Shown here: positions 1-8,105 of the stretch, in pieces
Layout of the letters: every line of letters begins with the position of its first letter
How positions within the stretch are numbered: the stretch's first letter is position 1
Origin: Sterolibacterium sp964437515
GTDB taxonomy: Bacteria > Pseudomonadota > Gammaproteobacteria > Burkholderiales > Rhodocyclaceae
Reading direction: 5' to 3'
DNA: 55,397 bases
NCBI GenBank assembly: GCA_964437515.1
Contig: CAYTHB010000014.1
Coordinates: forward strand, 1 to 55,397
Made by a program: the position numbers and the translations under genes
The notes under the pieces: model-generated
Seen by the model: the letters and a program-made list of their open reading frames with translations, nothing else
The model's database searches: none
What the model was told of the DNA's origin: nothing

Positions 1-2
1 TC

Positions 3-260
3 AGCCGCTTCGGGTTCTTCGGGGCACGGTTGCTGACGTTCATTGCTAATCAGGTCGGTTTATGGCTATCGTTCTATCCTTTCGATCAGGATCACTATCT
101 GGTCATTTGCCAATACTGGGTGACAGAACTGGGGCAGGGCAAGACGCACTGGAATGACACCGTGCGTCAGGAGGCCTTGCAATGGTCACTGTCACGCGGC
201 TCGCGTAATGGTCGCGTGGCTTGGCAATTCGCACGAGACTGGGTGGGGCGCAACGTGTAG
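3..260 (+). CDS. DUF815-family ATPase, C-terminal end (partial)
   Basis: Open reading frame entering from the left edge; only the last 85 or so residues are present. The tail (YPFDQDHYL, then ALQWSLSRGSRNGRVAWQF, ending ARDWVGRN) matches what I recall of the C-terminus of DUF815 P-loop ATPases, whose cellular role is not established. The Walker motifs would lie upstream of the window. The stop lies 29 bp before the Nudix/ThiE gene on the same strand, so the two are probably co-transcribed, an arrangement common in betaproteobacteria. Family assignment rests on the tail only. Confidence 0.72.
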   Translation, partial: SRFGFFGARLLTFIANQVGLWLSFYPFDQDHYLVICQYWVTELGQGKTHWNDTVRQEALQWSLSRGSRNGRVAWQFARDWVGRNV

Positions 261-289
261 CACGGCCTTATGAAGAAAGGGAATCCACC

Positions 290-1243
290 ATGAAACCTGT
301 CGTCGATGTCGCCGCAGCGGTCATTCAGCGGCCTGATGGTTGCTTTCTTCTGGGACGCCGCCCTGCGGGCAGTTTTTATGCGGGTTACTGGGAGTTTCCG
401 GGCGGCAAGATAGAAGCCGGTGAAACACCCAGAGAAGCACTCATCCGGGAACTGCGAGAAGAATTGGACATACAGGTGGACATCGCTGACCCCTGGCTCG
501 TTCGCGAGCATGTCTATGAGCATGCCCATGTTCGCCTGCATTTTTTCCGTGTCGTTCGTTGGCAAGGAACCTTGAGTGATCTGCAACATGACGCCTTGGC
601 ATGGCAACACCCGGAAGCCGTAGATGTCTCACCCTTGCTGCCCGCCAATGCCCCCATACTGGCCGCACTGAGCCTGCCTGATTTTTATGCCATCACTCAA
701 GCTGGCGGCACGCAGGGACTCGGCCTTGCCGGTCAAATCACCGCCTTAAAATCTGCACTGGCGTGGGGAGTCCGTCTGGTGCAACTCCGCGAACCCGCGC
801 TGGACATGACACAAATGGATACGCTGGTCTCGCAATGTGTCGCCTTGTGTCGTCAATACAATGCACGACTGCTCATCAATGGAAACGCAGCACTCGCACG
901 GGAAAGCGGGGCTGACGGGCTGCACCTGCCGGCGCGTCAGCTCATGGCGTTGCCCCGCCGTCCGGATTTCCCACTAGTCGCCGCGTCCTGTCATAACGCG
1001 GCAGAGCTTGCGCAAGCTGCACGTCTGGGGCTGGATTTCGTCGTTCTAGGTGCCGTGAAAGAAACCGCCAGTCATCCTGGCCGTGCCGGAATGGGCTGGG
1101 AAAATTTCGCCCAGTTGCTCGACCGTTACCCCTTGCCCGTCTACGCGCTGGGCGGGCTCACGATCAATGACATGCAGATTGCCCGGGAACAGGGTGCTCA
1201 TGGTATTGCTGCCTTGCGCGCTGCTTGGGTAGAAGGTGCGTAA
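290..1243 (+). CDS. Nudix hydrolase (MutT-like) fused to thiamine-phosphate synthase-like domain
   Basis: About 317 residues in two domains. Residues 1-130 carry a Nudix box (GGKIEAGETPREA followed by RELREELDI), the motif of MutT-type enzymes that hydrolyse oxidised nucleotides such as 8-oxo-dGTP. Residues 140-315 resemble a ThiE/TenI TIM barrel (VRLVQLREP, ADGLHLPARQ, FVVLGAVKET, YALGGL). This fusion is common in beta- and gammaproteobacteria; whether the second domain makes thiamine phosphate is uncertain. The frame is open from 221, but ATG 290 is preferred: it has a GAAAGGG ribosome-binding site and begins directly with the Nudix fold. It follows the DUF815 gene. Confidence 0.88.
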   Translation: MKPVVDVAAAVIQRPDGCFLLGRRPAGSFYAGYWEFPGGKIEAGETPREALIRELREELDIQVDIADPWLVREHVYEHAHVRLHFFRVVRWQGTLSDLQHDALAWQHPEAVDVSPLLPANAPILAALSLPDFYAITQAGGTQGLGLAGQITALKSALAWGVRLVQLREPALDMTQMDTLVSQCVALCRQYNARLLINGNAALARESGADGLHLPARQLMALPRRPDFPLVAASCHNAAELAQAARLGLDFVVLGAVKETASHPGRAGMGWENFAQLLDRYPLPVYALGGLTINDMQIAREQGAHGIAALRAAWVEGA

Positions 1244-1335
1244 GCTGCCTAGAAACGCGTTCGCCCCTCCTCTTCCCCCCTGTCCATCCGCCGCAATCTG
1301 TGAAAAAATAACGGAAATCCATTTGTAAGAATTGA

Positions 1336-1598
1336 ACCTAGAAACCGTAGTTGGACGCCTTCGAGTGTGCGTTTTATGGGCTGTCTGGCAAGGCGCGATG
1401 AGGCGCATGGCCACTCCCTGCAACGAAGAGCAACGCGGACAGGCAGCCCATAAAATGTGCAATCGACGGCGTCCCCCAAGGGGATTTCCTGCGGGGCATA
1501 GCGTACTCACCCGCAAGGTGAAGGTAATAGATAATGAAAAACATACAGCATGAGTGGAATTTGTGATGATGATAAGCGGTCAACTGCGGTTTCTAGGT
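1336..1598 (+). mobile_element. MITE-like element, copy 1 (263 bp, carries nested hairpin)
   Basis: Non-coding element with imperfect terminal inverted repeats of about 24 bp (starts ACCTAGAAACCGTAGTTGG, ends CAACTGCGGTTTCTAGGT). It is flanked by a 3-bp duplication, TGA at 1333-1335 and 1599-1601. It aligns over its whole length with the copy at 47028-47200, except for a 90-bp insertion at 1371-1460. It has no transposase of its own. The TNA-type 3-bp duplication is the one known for the IS1031 subgroup of the IS5 family, so such an enzyme could mobilise it (inference). Its right end is 12 bp from the rppH start codon. Confidence 0.85.
1372..1455. repeat. Nested hairpin inside MITE copy 1
   Basis: Palindromic insert with arms TTTTATGGGCTG and CAGCCCATAAAA (12 bp perfect) around a conserved core containing GCGCGATGAGGCGCATGGCC. 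It is flanked by a TGTGC direct repeat (1366-1370 and 1456-1460), as if inserted with a 5-bp target duplication. The MITE copy at 47 kb lacks it. The copy at 8.1 kb has the same core with different but still complementary arms. Confidence 0.8.
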
Positions 1599-1610
1599 TG
1601 AAGGTACACC

Positions 1611-2153
1611 ATGCTGGATCGTGAAGGCTACCGCCCGAACGTCGGCATCGTTTTGGTCAACAATCATAACGAAGTCTTCTGGGGCAAACGCATCCGCGAG
1701 CATTCCTGGCAATTCCCGCAAGGGGGCATCAACAAGGGCGAATCGCCCGAGCAGGCCATGTATCGCGAACTCTACGAGGAAATCGGGCTACGTCCCGAGC
1801 ATGTCGCCATTCTGGGTCGAACGCGCGACTGGCTCCGTTATGACGTCCCCCGACACTGGATACGTCGTGAATGGCGTAACAGCTACAGGGGACAAAAACA
1901 GATCTGGTTTCTTCTGCGGCTGACAGGACGAGACACCGATGTCTGCCTGCGTGCCAGCGATCACCCCGAATTCGATGCCTGGCGCTGGCATGAATACTGG
2001 ATTCCTCTCGATACCGTTATTGAATTCAAGCGAGGAGTCTATGAAGCCGCGCTCACAGAACTGGCGCGCCATCTGTTTTTACTCCCCGAAGATCGCGAAC
2101 CGCGCTGGCCTGTCCCTTCACCCGAAGATCCGAACACATTGACACAGCCATGA
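1611..2153 (+). CDS. rppH: RNA 5'-pyrophosphohydrolase RppH
   Basis: A 180-residue Nudix hydrolase that removes pyrophosphate from the triphosphorylated 5' end of mRNA and so triggers RNase E-dependent decay. It begins MLDREGYRPNVGIVL and contains WQFPQGGI and RELYEEIGL (Nudix box), then YRGQKQIWFLL, all characteristic of RppH. It is slightly longer than the E. coli protein, with a Pro-rich tail. A GAAGG ribosome-binding site 7 bp upstream lies at the junction with the MITE, so the leader, and perhaps the promoter, derive from or read through that element. Its stop overlaps the coq7 start by 4 bp (ATGA), indicating translational coupling. Confidence 0.95.
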   Translation: MLDREGYRPNVGIVLVNNHNEVFWGKRIREHSWQFPQGGINKGESPEQAMYRELYEEIGLRPEHVAILGRTRDWLRYDVPRHWIRREWRNSYRGQKQIWFLLRLTGRDTDVCLRASDHPEFDAWRWHEYWIPLDTVIEFKRGVYEAALTELARHLFLLPEDREPRWPVPSPEDPNTLTQP

Positions 2154-2779
2154 AATTCGATGCGCTGATCGTCGAATTCGACAAGGCATTGCGTACTGTC
2201 TGCGTACCGGCATCAGTATCGACAACACGCCCTGTACCGGGCAGCGATCAGCCTGAAGCCGAGCTCGACGCGCGGCAGCGTGCGCATGTCGCCGCCCTGA
2301 TGCGCGTCAATCATTGCGGCGAAATCTGTGCACAAGCCCTGTATCAAGGGCAATCCCTCACATCACGCGACCCCGCGATTACTCAGGCACTGGTGCAAGC
2401 AGGACGTGAAGAAACGGAGCATCTGGCCTGGACGGAACGGCGCATTGCCGACATGGGTGGCCGAAAGAGCCTGCTCAATCCATTCTGGTATGGCGGCGCA
2501 CTGACGATGGGAATCATCGCGGGAAAATGGGGCGACGCTTGGAATCTGGGGTTTCTGGCCGAAACAGAACGTCAGGTGGAAGCCCATCTCGAAAGCCACA
2601 AAGCGCGGCTACCTGAGGAAGACCTGCGCTCCCGAGATATCCTCGAACAAATGCGTGTGGATGAAGCCGGGCACGCAGCCACCGCACTACATCTAGGTGC
2701 GAGGGAGCTTCCTGTTCCCATCAAATGGGGCATGCGTCTGGCCGCACGGGTGATGACGACGACGGCCTATTATTTCTGA
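2150..2779 (+). CDS. coq7: Coq7-type demethoxyubiquinone hydroxylase
   Basis: A 209-residue di-iron carboxylate hydroxylase of the Coq7 family. It acts late in ubiquinone synthesis, hydroxylating 2-polyprenyl-3-methyl-6-methoxy-1,4-benzoquinone at the membrane. Visible metal ligands of the four-helix bundle: RVNHCGEICAQALY (Glu), REETEHLAW (ExxH), VEAHLESH (Glu), and VDEAGHAATA (ExxH). Hydrophobic stretches (TMGIIAGKWGDAWNLGFLAE and the C-terminal helix) suit interfacial membrane binding. The start overlaps the rppH stop by 4 bp. Full length for the proteobacterial family. Confidence 0.95.
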   Translation: MKFDALIVEFDKALRTVCVPASVSTTRPVPGSDQPEAELDARQRAHVAALMRVNHCGEICAQALYQGQSLTSRDPAITQALVQAGREETEHLAWTERRIADMGGRKSLLNPFWYGGALTMGIIAGKWGDAWNLGFLAETERQVEAHLESHKARLPEEDLRSRDILEQMRVDEAGHAATALHLGARELPVPIKWGMRLAARVMTTTAYYF

Positions 2780-2806
2780 CGCTACCTGTTGTCATTGCTG
2801 AACACA

Positions 2807-3232
2807 TCAACCCTCGACGATTTCCCAATCGTGCGTAATTTCAGCCGTTTTACTCAACATGATCGAAGCAGAACAATATTTTTCTGCTGACAACTTGATG
2901 GCGCGCTCCACCGCCTCAGGCTTCAATGCCTTGCCCGTCACGACGAAATGCATGTGGATTTTTGTAAAAACCTTGGGGTCGGTTTCAGCGCGCTCCGCCT
3001 TGATATCGACTTCACACCCCGTCACCTCCTGACGACCGCGCTTGAGAATCATCACCACATCAAACGACGTACATCCTCCTGTCCCCGCCAGCACCATTTC
3101 CATCGGACGCGGTGCCAAATTACGCCCACCGGCTTCAGGCGCACCATCCATCGCAATCAGATGTCCACTCCCGGTTTCCGCAATGAAGCTCATGCCTTCA
3201 TGCCAACTGACCTTGCATTCCATCATTCTCAT
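2807..3232 (-). CDS. OsmC/YhfA-family protein
   Basis: A 141-residue OsmC-fold protein. The sequence closely follows E. coli YhfA as I recall it: APRPMEMVLAGTGGCTSFDV, then FTKIHMHFVVTG, then LSAEKYCSASIMLSKTAEI. Two conserved cysteines (GGCTS and KYCSA) are the redox pair used by OsmC/Ohr peroxidases; in YhfA-like members the substrate is unknown. It converges on coq7 with a gap of 27 bp. A second Met four codons in is an alternative start. A 69-bp repeat module begins 28 bp upstream. Confidence 0.85.
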   Translation of the reverse strand: MRMMECKVSWHEGMSFIAETGSGHLIAMDGAPEAGGRNLAPRPMEMVLAGTGGCTSFDVVMILKRGRQEVTGCEVDIKAERAETDPKVFTKIHMHFVVTGKALKPEAVERAIKLSAEKYCSASIMLSKTAEITHDWEIVEG

Positions 3233-3259
3233 CCCTACACATTGAACAATCGCCCATTC

Positions 3260-3328
3260 TAACGATCATGGTCACCCTCTCCACACATCCCACCCACAGA
3301 GGATGAAATAATCGTTACTCGATACGCC
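3260..3328 (+). repeat. Palindromic repeat family 2, left module only
   Basis: Runs from TAACGATCATGGT to ATCGTTACTCGATACGCC. The ends TAACGAT and ATCGTTA are complementary, and the centre (CCACCCACAGAGGATGAAATA) matches the other copies. The right-hand module (GGGGCGG hairpin and CACGTTAA end) is missing or too diverged to see. The sequence from here to 3546 is AT-rich and holds no other gene that I can see. Confidence 0.75.
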
Positions 3329-3546
3329 GGGGGTATGAATAAGTGCCGGATGAGATTCAACGATTGATAGTGGCAAAACTCAGTAACGCGTTGGGCTCAA
3401 TGACTCAATGGCTCAACATCACCCTATTTACTTTGTAATCTATTGTTATGTATAGATTTGCTCTGCATTTTATGATGTTAGCGCAAACACAGAACAACTC
3501 TCGTTGATACAGTACAATAGGATATCAATCACCAACCGCCCAAAGC

Positions 3547-4557
3547 ATGGACATCCGGGACTTCGACGCCGAACAACTTCGCATCATTGCCAATATTGCG
3601 ATGCAGTACGACTCGCTCATTGAAACGCAGCGTAGTCTCGAAGTTTTGCCCTATCACCTCAAGTGGCACACGTCCGCCGGCTACGAGTACCTTTACGAGA
3701 TTCGCAATGCGCGGGGCGACGGTCGCTCACTGGGTCCGCGCTCGGCAGAGACCGAGGCGAAGAAAACCGCCTACGATGAACAGAAGGAACAACTCCGACA
3801 ACGCCAAGCCGGCACGGAGGCCACGCTGGGAACCACCACTGCCATCTGGCGAACACTGAAGTTGCCGACCATCTCCCATGAAGCCGCCAAGATCTTGCAA
3901 GAACTCGATGTCAGGGGCATGCTCGGCACATCCTTGCTGGTTGTTGGCACCAACGCCTTCGCAGCCTACGAAATCGAGGCAGGTGGTCGCTTTCTCATGG
4001 GCTGGGACGCCACCGAGGACTTCGATCTCGCTTGGACGGGCAAGCTCGTCTTGAGCAAAGCACGGATACCCCAAACCCTCTTTGGCGTGCTGAAGAGAAT
4101 GGACAGCACCTTTACCATCAATTCTGAACGAACATTTCAGGCTCGCAACGCAAAGGCATACGAAGTCGAACTGCTGTCGGCACCCTCGGTGCAGTCCTCC
4201 CTGCCCAGAGGCGAAATGAACCCCATCCCGCTCGAAGAGCAAGAGTGGCTACTGCTCGGAACACCGCTCGAACATGTGGTGGCCTCGCTGGCAGCAAAAC
4301 CTCTCCCTGCGCGCATCGTGGCGCCTGATCCGCGCTGGATGGCGCTGCATAAAATGTGGCTTTCGCGCCAGCCTAAACGCGCTGCCGCCAAACGACCCAA
4401 AGACGCCCGCCAAGGCGCTTACCTCCTGACGGCCGTGAAAGAACGCATGCCACGGTTCGCCCTCGACGACGCATTTCAACAACAAATTCCTGCAGTACTG
4501 CAACCGATCTACGAAGAATGGTTGAACTTCGGCCTCAGCTTCAACCATGCCGCCTAA
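3547..4557 (+). CDS. GSU2403-family nucleotidyltransferase-fold protein
   Basis: A 336-residue protein. A helical N-terminal part (residues 1-110, with a charged stretch around ETEAKKTAYDEQKEQLRQRQ) is followed by a polymerase-beta-type nucleotidyltransferase-like core. That core shows LLVVGTNAFAAYEIEAG and then DATEDFDLAW, where the acidic D-x-D would bind metal. This layout fits the GSU2403 family (NTP_transf_8), related in fold to minimal nucleotidyltransferases of toxin and defence systems; its substrate is unknown. It stands alone on its strand with an AT-rich upstream region and no clear Shine-Dalgarno sequence. No partner antitoxin gene is adjacent. Family fairly sure, function unknown. 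Confidence 0.72.
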   Translation: MDIRDFDAEQLRIIANIAMQYDSLIETQRSLEVLPYHLKWHTSAGYEYLYEIRNARGDGRSLGPRSAETEAKKTAYDEQKEQLRQRQAGTEATLGTTTAIWRTLKLPTISHEAAKILQELDVRGMLGTSLLVVGTNAFAAYEIEAGGRFLMGWDATEDFDLAWTGKLVLSKARIPQTLFGVLKRMDSTFTINSERTFQARNAKAYEVELLSAPSVQSSLPRGEMNPIPLEEQEWLLLGTPLEHVVASLAAKPLPARIVAPDPRWMALHKMWLSRQPKRAAAKRPKDARQGAYLLTAVKERMPRFALDDAFQQQIPAVLQPIYEEWLNFGLSFNHAA

Positions 4558-4701
4558 TCCTGGACACGCGTGCTCTGCCCGCGTCCCAGTGGAAATCCGG
4601 AAATCCCGCCACATACACGAGCAGCAGCAACAAGCTCACTCACCCTTCAACCGAACTTCGTTCTTTCACGCTAACGAGAAACGAACAGACAAGAAATCGA
4701 C

Positions 4702-5598
4702 ATGACCCATTCAACCCATTCAACAGAACACGCTCTCAAACACATCACCGCCAACGGCATTCGTTTTGCTTATCACGAAGCAGGCGCAGCTGATGCGCCG
4801 CTGGTGTTGTGTCTGCATGGTTTTCCCGATACGGCACACAGCTTTGATTCCCTGCTGAAAACCTTGTCTGAGGCGGGCTATCGTGCGGTTGCCCCTTATA
4901 TGCGTGGTTATGCGCCCACCGGACTTGCCCCGGATGGCGATTATTCAACCACAGCCTTGGGGCACGACGTGCTGGCACTCATTGAGGCATTGGGTGCGAA
5001 AACAGCGGCGGTCATCGGTCACGATTGGGGAGCTTACGCTGCCTATTGCGCCGCGAATATCGATGCCACCCGTATCCGGCAGCTCGTATTGATGAGTGTG
5101 CCGCATATTGGCGGGGCGGTGCAGTCACTCAAACAATTACGCCGTTCGTGGTACATCTGGTTTTTTCAATTATCAAACTGGCCGGAACGCAAGGTGGCAC
5201 AGAACGACTATCAATTCATCGACCAGCTTTATCAGGTATGGTCGCCCACATGGCCTGTGACCGCTCAAGACTTGCAGCCGGTGAAAGCCGCTCTTTCTGC
5301 CCCCGGCGGGCTTGCTGCAGCGATAGGCTATTACCGCGCCATGTTTCGGGGTTCCAGCCGTGCCAGCTGGGCACTTCTTTCCGCTAAAACATCTCCGGCC
5401 ACCCTGATGCTTTCGGGAGAAATCGACGGCGCCGTAGGGGCAGAAGTTTTTGGTCGAAGTGCGCAAGCCTTCAGCGGCTCTTTTGAATTTCACCTTCTAC
5501 CGGGCATCGGACATTTTCCGCATCGCGAAGCCCCCACCGAAGTCGAACGTCGTATCATGAACTTTCTGGCGCACAGCCAATCAGCACCACCACGGTAA
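4702..5598 (+). CDS. Alpha/beta hydrolase, epoxide-hydrolase-like
   Basis: 298 residues with the alpha/beta hydrolase fold. An HGFPD oxyanion-hole motif near residue 40 and an Asp nucleophile elbow in VIGHDWGAYAA near residue 109 are typical of epoxide hydrolases and haloalkane dehalogenases. The catalytic His is in GIGHFPHREAP near the C-terminus. A cap domain rich in Trp and Tyr lies between. The substrate cannot be told from sequence. It sits 48 bp ahead of glutathione peroxidase on the same strand, so both may serve in detoxification. Confidence 0.85.
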   Translation: MTHSTHSTEHALKHITANGIRFAYHEAGAADAPLVLCLHGFPDTAHSFDSLLKTLSEAGYRAVAPYMRGYAPTGLAPDGDYSTTALGHDVLALIEALGAKTAAVIGHDWGAYAAYCAANIDATRIRQLVLMSVPHIGGAVQSLKQLRRSWYIWFFQLSNWPERKVAQNDYQFIDQLYQVWSPTWPVTAQDLQPVKAALSAPGGLAAAIGYYRAMFRGSSRASWALLSAKTSPATLMLSGEIDGAVGAEVFGRSAQAFSGSFEFHLLPGIGHFPHREAPTEVERRIMNFLAHSQSAPPR

Positions 5599-5646
5599 TA
5601 TTCCTCCTGCACACCCTACTTCATTTCTTCATCACGGAGACAGCCC

Positions 5647-6201
5647 ATGGCCACTTCAAACAGTCCATCGATCTACGACATTCCCCTGCACACCCTGTCA
5701 GGCCAGGCAAGCACATTGGCCGCTTACAAAGGGCAGGTTCTGCTGATCGTCAATGTGGCATCCCAATGCGGACTGACACCACAGTATGCCGGGCTGGAAA
5801 AACTGCACGAAACCTTTCATGAACAAGGCCTGCGTGTACTGGGCTTTCCGTGCAATGACTTTCTCGGACAAGAACCGGGGAGTGAAGCCGAAATCCAGAC
5901 ATTCTGCGAAACACAGTATGGCGTGCGTTTTCCATTGTTTGAAAAAGTTCACATCAACAGTTCGCCACGCCACCCACTTTATGCGCATCTGATCGCAGCA
6001 CAGCCCCATGCCCGTGGCGGTGCCGGGCTACGCGAACGTCTGGCTCAAAAAAACCTGCAACCGGCGCACGAAAGTGATGTCACCTGGAATTTCGAAAAGT
6101 TTCTGGTGGGTCGTCAAGGACAGGTGCTAGAACGCTTTGCGCCGGATGTCGCGCCAAATGATGAGCTGCTCATGACCGCCCTGAAAAACGCCCTGCGATA
6201 A
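5647..6201 (+). CDS. Glutathione peroxidase-like thiol peroxidase
   Basis: 184 residues of the glutathione peroxidase fold, reducing hydrogen peroxide and lipid peroxides with thiols. Active-site elements are present: NVASQCGLTPQY with the peroxidatic Cys (not selenocysteine), GFPCNDFLGQEPG, and VTWNFEKFLVG with the Trp-Asn pair of the catalytic tetrad. An insert around PHARGGAGLRERLAQ is a little longer than in the shortest bacterial members. ATG 5647 has a GGAGA ribosome-binding site. A hairpin follows the stop. Confidence 0.93.
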   Translation: MATSNSPSIYDIPLHTLSGQASTLAAYKGQVLLIVNVASQCGLTPQYAGLEKLHETFHEQGLRVLGFPCNDFLGQEPGSEAEIQTFCETQYGVRFPLFEKVHINSSPRHPLYAHLIAAQPHARGGAGLRERLAQKNLQPAHESDVTWNFEKFLVGRQGQVLERFAPDVAPNDELLMTALKNALR

Positions 6202-6226
6202 GAGGGTATTTCTTCGAAAAATCATC

Positions 6227-6264
6227 TGCCAGCAATGAACACACCTCATTGAACATTGCTGGCA
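6227..6264. terminator. Inverted repeat at convergent gene ends
   Basis: TGCCAGCAATG and CATTGCTGGCA form a perfect 11-bp stem with a 16-nt loop. It lies between the converging glutathione peroxidase and glycosyltransferase genes. There is no good T-run, so factor-independent termination is only possible. Confidence 0.4.
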
Positions 6265-6312
6265 AATCCAGACATATGCACCCGTCGGCATCGGTGTTGA
6301 GAACGACGATGA

Positions 6313-8034
6313 TCATGAGTGGGCTTCCATCTGGAGGATGGCCGACACCCAATCACGGGCAAATTGCCGGGCATCACACAGCGGAGATTGTCGCATTCGT
6401 TCTCGCAACGAGTCGCGCAAAGACTGAATCCGTCCGGGATCGCTGGCCAGCTCGACGACAATCCTGACATAGTCATCTGCATCCCGTGCAATCAGTTCCG
6501 GCAGACCGATCAAGTTCAAAAAGGCAAACGTCTGTCGACTCACAGGTCTGGATTGCGGCCAGGTAATCACCGGCACGCCCATCCACAACGCTTCGCAACT
6601 GGTTTGTCCACCGGTAAAGGGAAACGGGTCCAGGGCGATATCGATATCCGCGTATTCTTTCAACAGATCGACATGAACACTTGGAGCGCGCAGTTCGATA
6701 CGTTCGGGCGCAAGCCCACGATCAACGAAGGCTTGAATCATCGTTTGCTGCTGCGACGCGACATTAAACGCATACGATTTGAGCACCAGCCGCGCGGTAG
6801 GCAAAGCATGGAGTAATCGCGCCCACAAATTCAACACGGTATCGTTCAGCTTGTCGCTGTTATTGAAACTACCGAAGGTAACATACCCCTTGATCAGGCA
6901 GGGCGGGGGCGATACTGCAGGAGCAAACGCAGGCGGCTGATAACAGAAACGACTATTCGGTAGTCGGATGACCCGCTCGGTGAATTGGGTTTCCGCCCCC
7001 TTGGGTAGATGCCAGTCATCCATCAGCACGTAATCCATCGCCGGCACACCGGTCGTTGCGAAATAGCCCAGCCAGGACACCTGCAAGGCCGCTGCACGCT
7101 GGGCAAAAATGGGCAAACGATGACCCGCGGTATGACCGGAAAGATCCATCAGCACATCCAACTGACGATGACGTAACAGATGCAGCAAAGAGGAATCATC
7201 CAGGTGCGCAACATTGTTCCATGCACCCTGAAATTTCAGTGCACGACGCGTCTCGTCATCACGCCCTCCAGTGCTGAAAAACACCGGCTGGATGGATTGC
7301 CGATCGATATGTTCCAGTAAGGGCAACAGGAAAAAGCCGACCGGATGATCGCACAGATCGGGGGATAAAAAACCAACCCGCAGCGGCTCACCGGATGGTC
7401 GAATGCGACGCGACAGCGCTTCTGCATCAGGACAAATCTCTCCGTAGTCCTGAGCAAGCTGGATGAACAGTTTTTCGTCGGCTACTGACGAGTACTGCAT
7501 CCGCATCAAACGCGTGGAAAGAAGTCTCGCCAGATTGATACGCACAAGCTTGTTCCCAGGCTCCAGATAGCGTGCTTGGCGCAGTGCTACTTCCGCCCCC
7601 GCATGATCGCCCACATCGATCAATGCCACCCCCAGATTGCAATGCGCCATGGCCCATTCTGGTTTTTGGTCGCTGGCCTGCCGATAGGCCACGATGGATT
7701 CCTGATGTCGACCTGCCGCCCGAAGCGCATTGCCGAGATTGTAGGCTGCGTGCTCATTGGTGTCCGGCAAGGCCGCCGCCCGTTGCAGCAAGACAATGGC
7801 TTCATCCAGATCTCCTGCTTGCCGCAGGATGCTACCCAGATTGGTCAATGCTGCTAACGCGTCCGGAGCATCATCGAGGATTTGCCGGTACAACTGTGCC
7901 GCCCGTATCAACTCACCCTGTTGATGCAAGGCAATGGCTTGACTCAGCCGGATCTTGAGGGAATCAGACACGATTTTCAGGCTCGATTTTCCGGCTTTCC
8001 CGGTCGCTCCACGCCTTTTGACACCGCGCACCAT
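6313..8034 (-). CDS. TPR protein with SPINDLY-type O-GlcNAc transferase domain
   Basis: 573 residues. Residues 25-170 are tetratricopeptide repeats (ALTNLGSILRQAGDLDEAI, AAYNLGNALRAAGRHQESI, AHCNLGVALIDVGDHAGAE). The rest is a GT41 catalytic region like eukaryotic OGT: VGFLSPDLCDHPVGFF, QVSWLGYFATTGVPAMDY, VTFGSFNNSDKLN, and DIALDPFPFTGGQTSCEALW near the sugar-nucleotide site. Bacterial members add sugars to proteins, flagellin among them, or to cell-surface polymers. No surface-polysaccharide cluster is nearby, but a very large flagellin gene lies in the same window, so flagellin is a reasonable guess only. Confidence 0.85.
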   Translation of the reverse strand: MVRGVKRRGATGKAGKSSLKIVSDSLKIRLSQAIALHQQGELIRAAQLYRQILDDAPDALAALTNLGSILRQAGDLDEAIVLLQRAAALPDTNEHAAYNLGNALRAAGRHQESIVAYRQASDQKPEWAMAHCNLGVALIDVGDHAGAEVALRQARYLEPGNKLVRINLARLLSTRLMRMQYSSVADEKLFIQLAQDYGEICPDAEALSRRIRPSGEPLRVGFLSPDLCDHPVGFFLLPLLEHIDRQSIQPVFFSTGGRDDETRRALKFQGAWNNVAHLDDSSLLHLLRHRQLDVLMDLSGHTAGHRLPIFAQRAAALQVSWLGYFATTGVPAMDYVLMDDWHLPKGAETQFTERVIRLPNSRFCYQPPAFAPAVSPPPCLIKGYVTFGSFNNSDKLNDTVLNLWARLLHALPTARLVLKSYAFNVASQQQTMIQAFVDRGLAPERIELRAPSVHVDLLKEYADIDIALDPFPFTGGQTSCEALWMGVPVITWPQSRPVSRQTFAFLNLIGLPELIARDADDYVRIVVELASDPGRIQSLRDSLRERMRQSPLCDARQFARDWVSAILQMEAHS

Positions 8035-8105
8035 TGCGACAGTGCCTCACGAAAAAACTCATGTGTTTGACCCGATACAGACAATTTGATGCCACAGAAC
8101 ATTTA

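Noticed and set aside
1332..1583. Short frames on both strands across 1249-1583
   Set aside because: They read through MITE copy 1, and partly recur at the other copies only because the DNA repeats.
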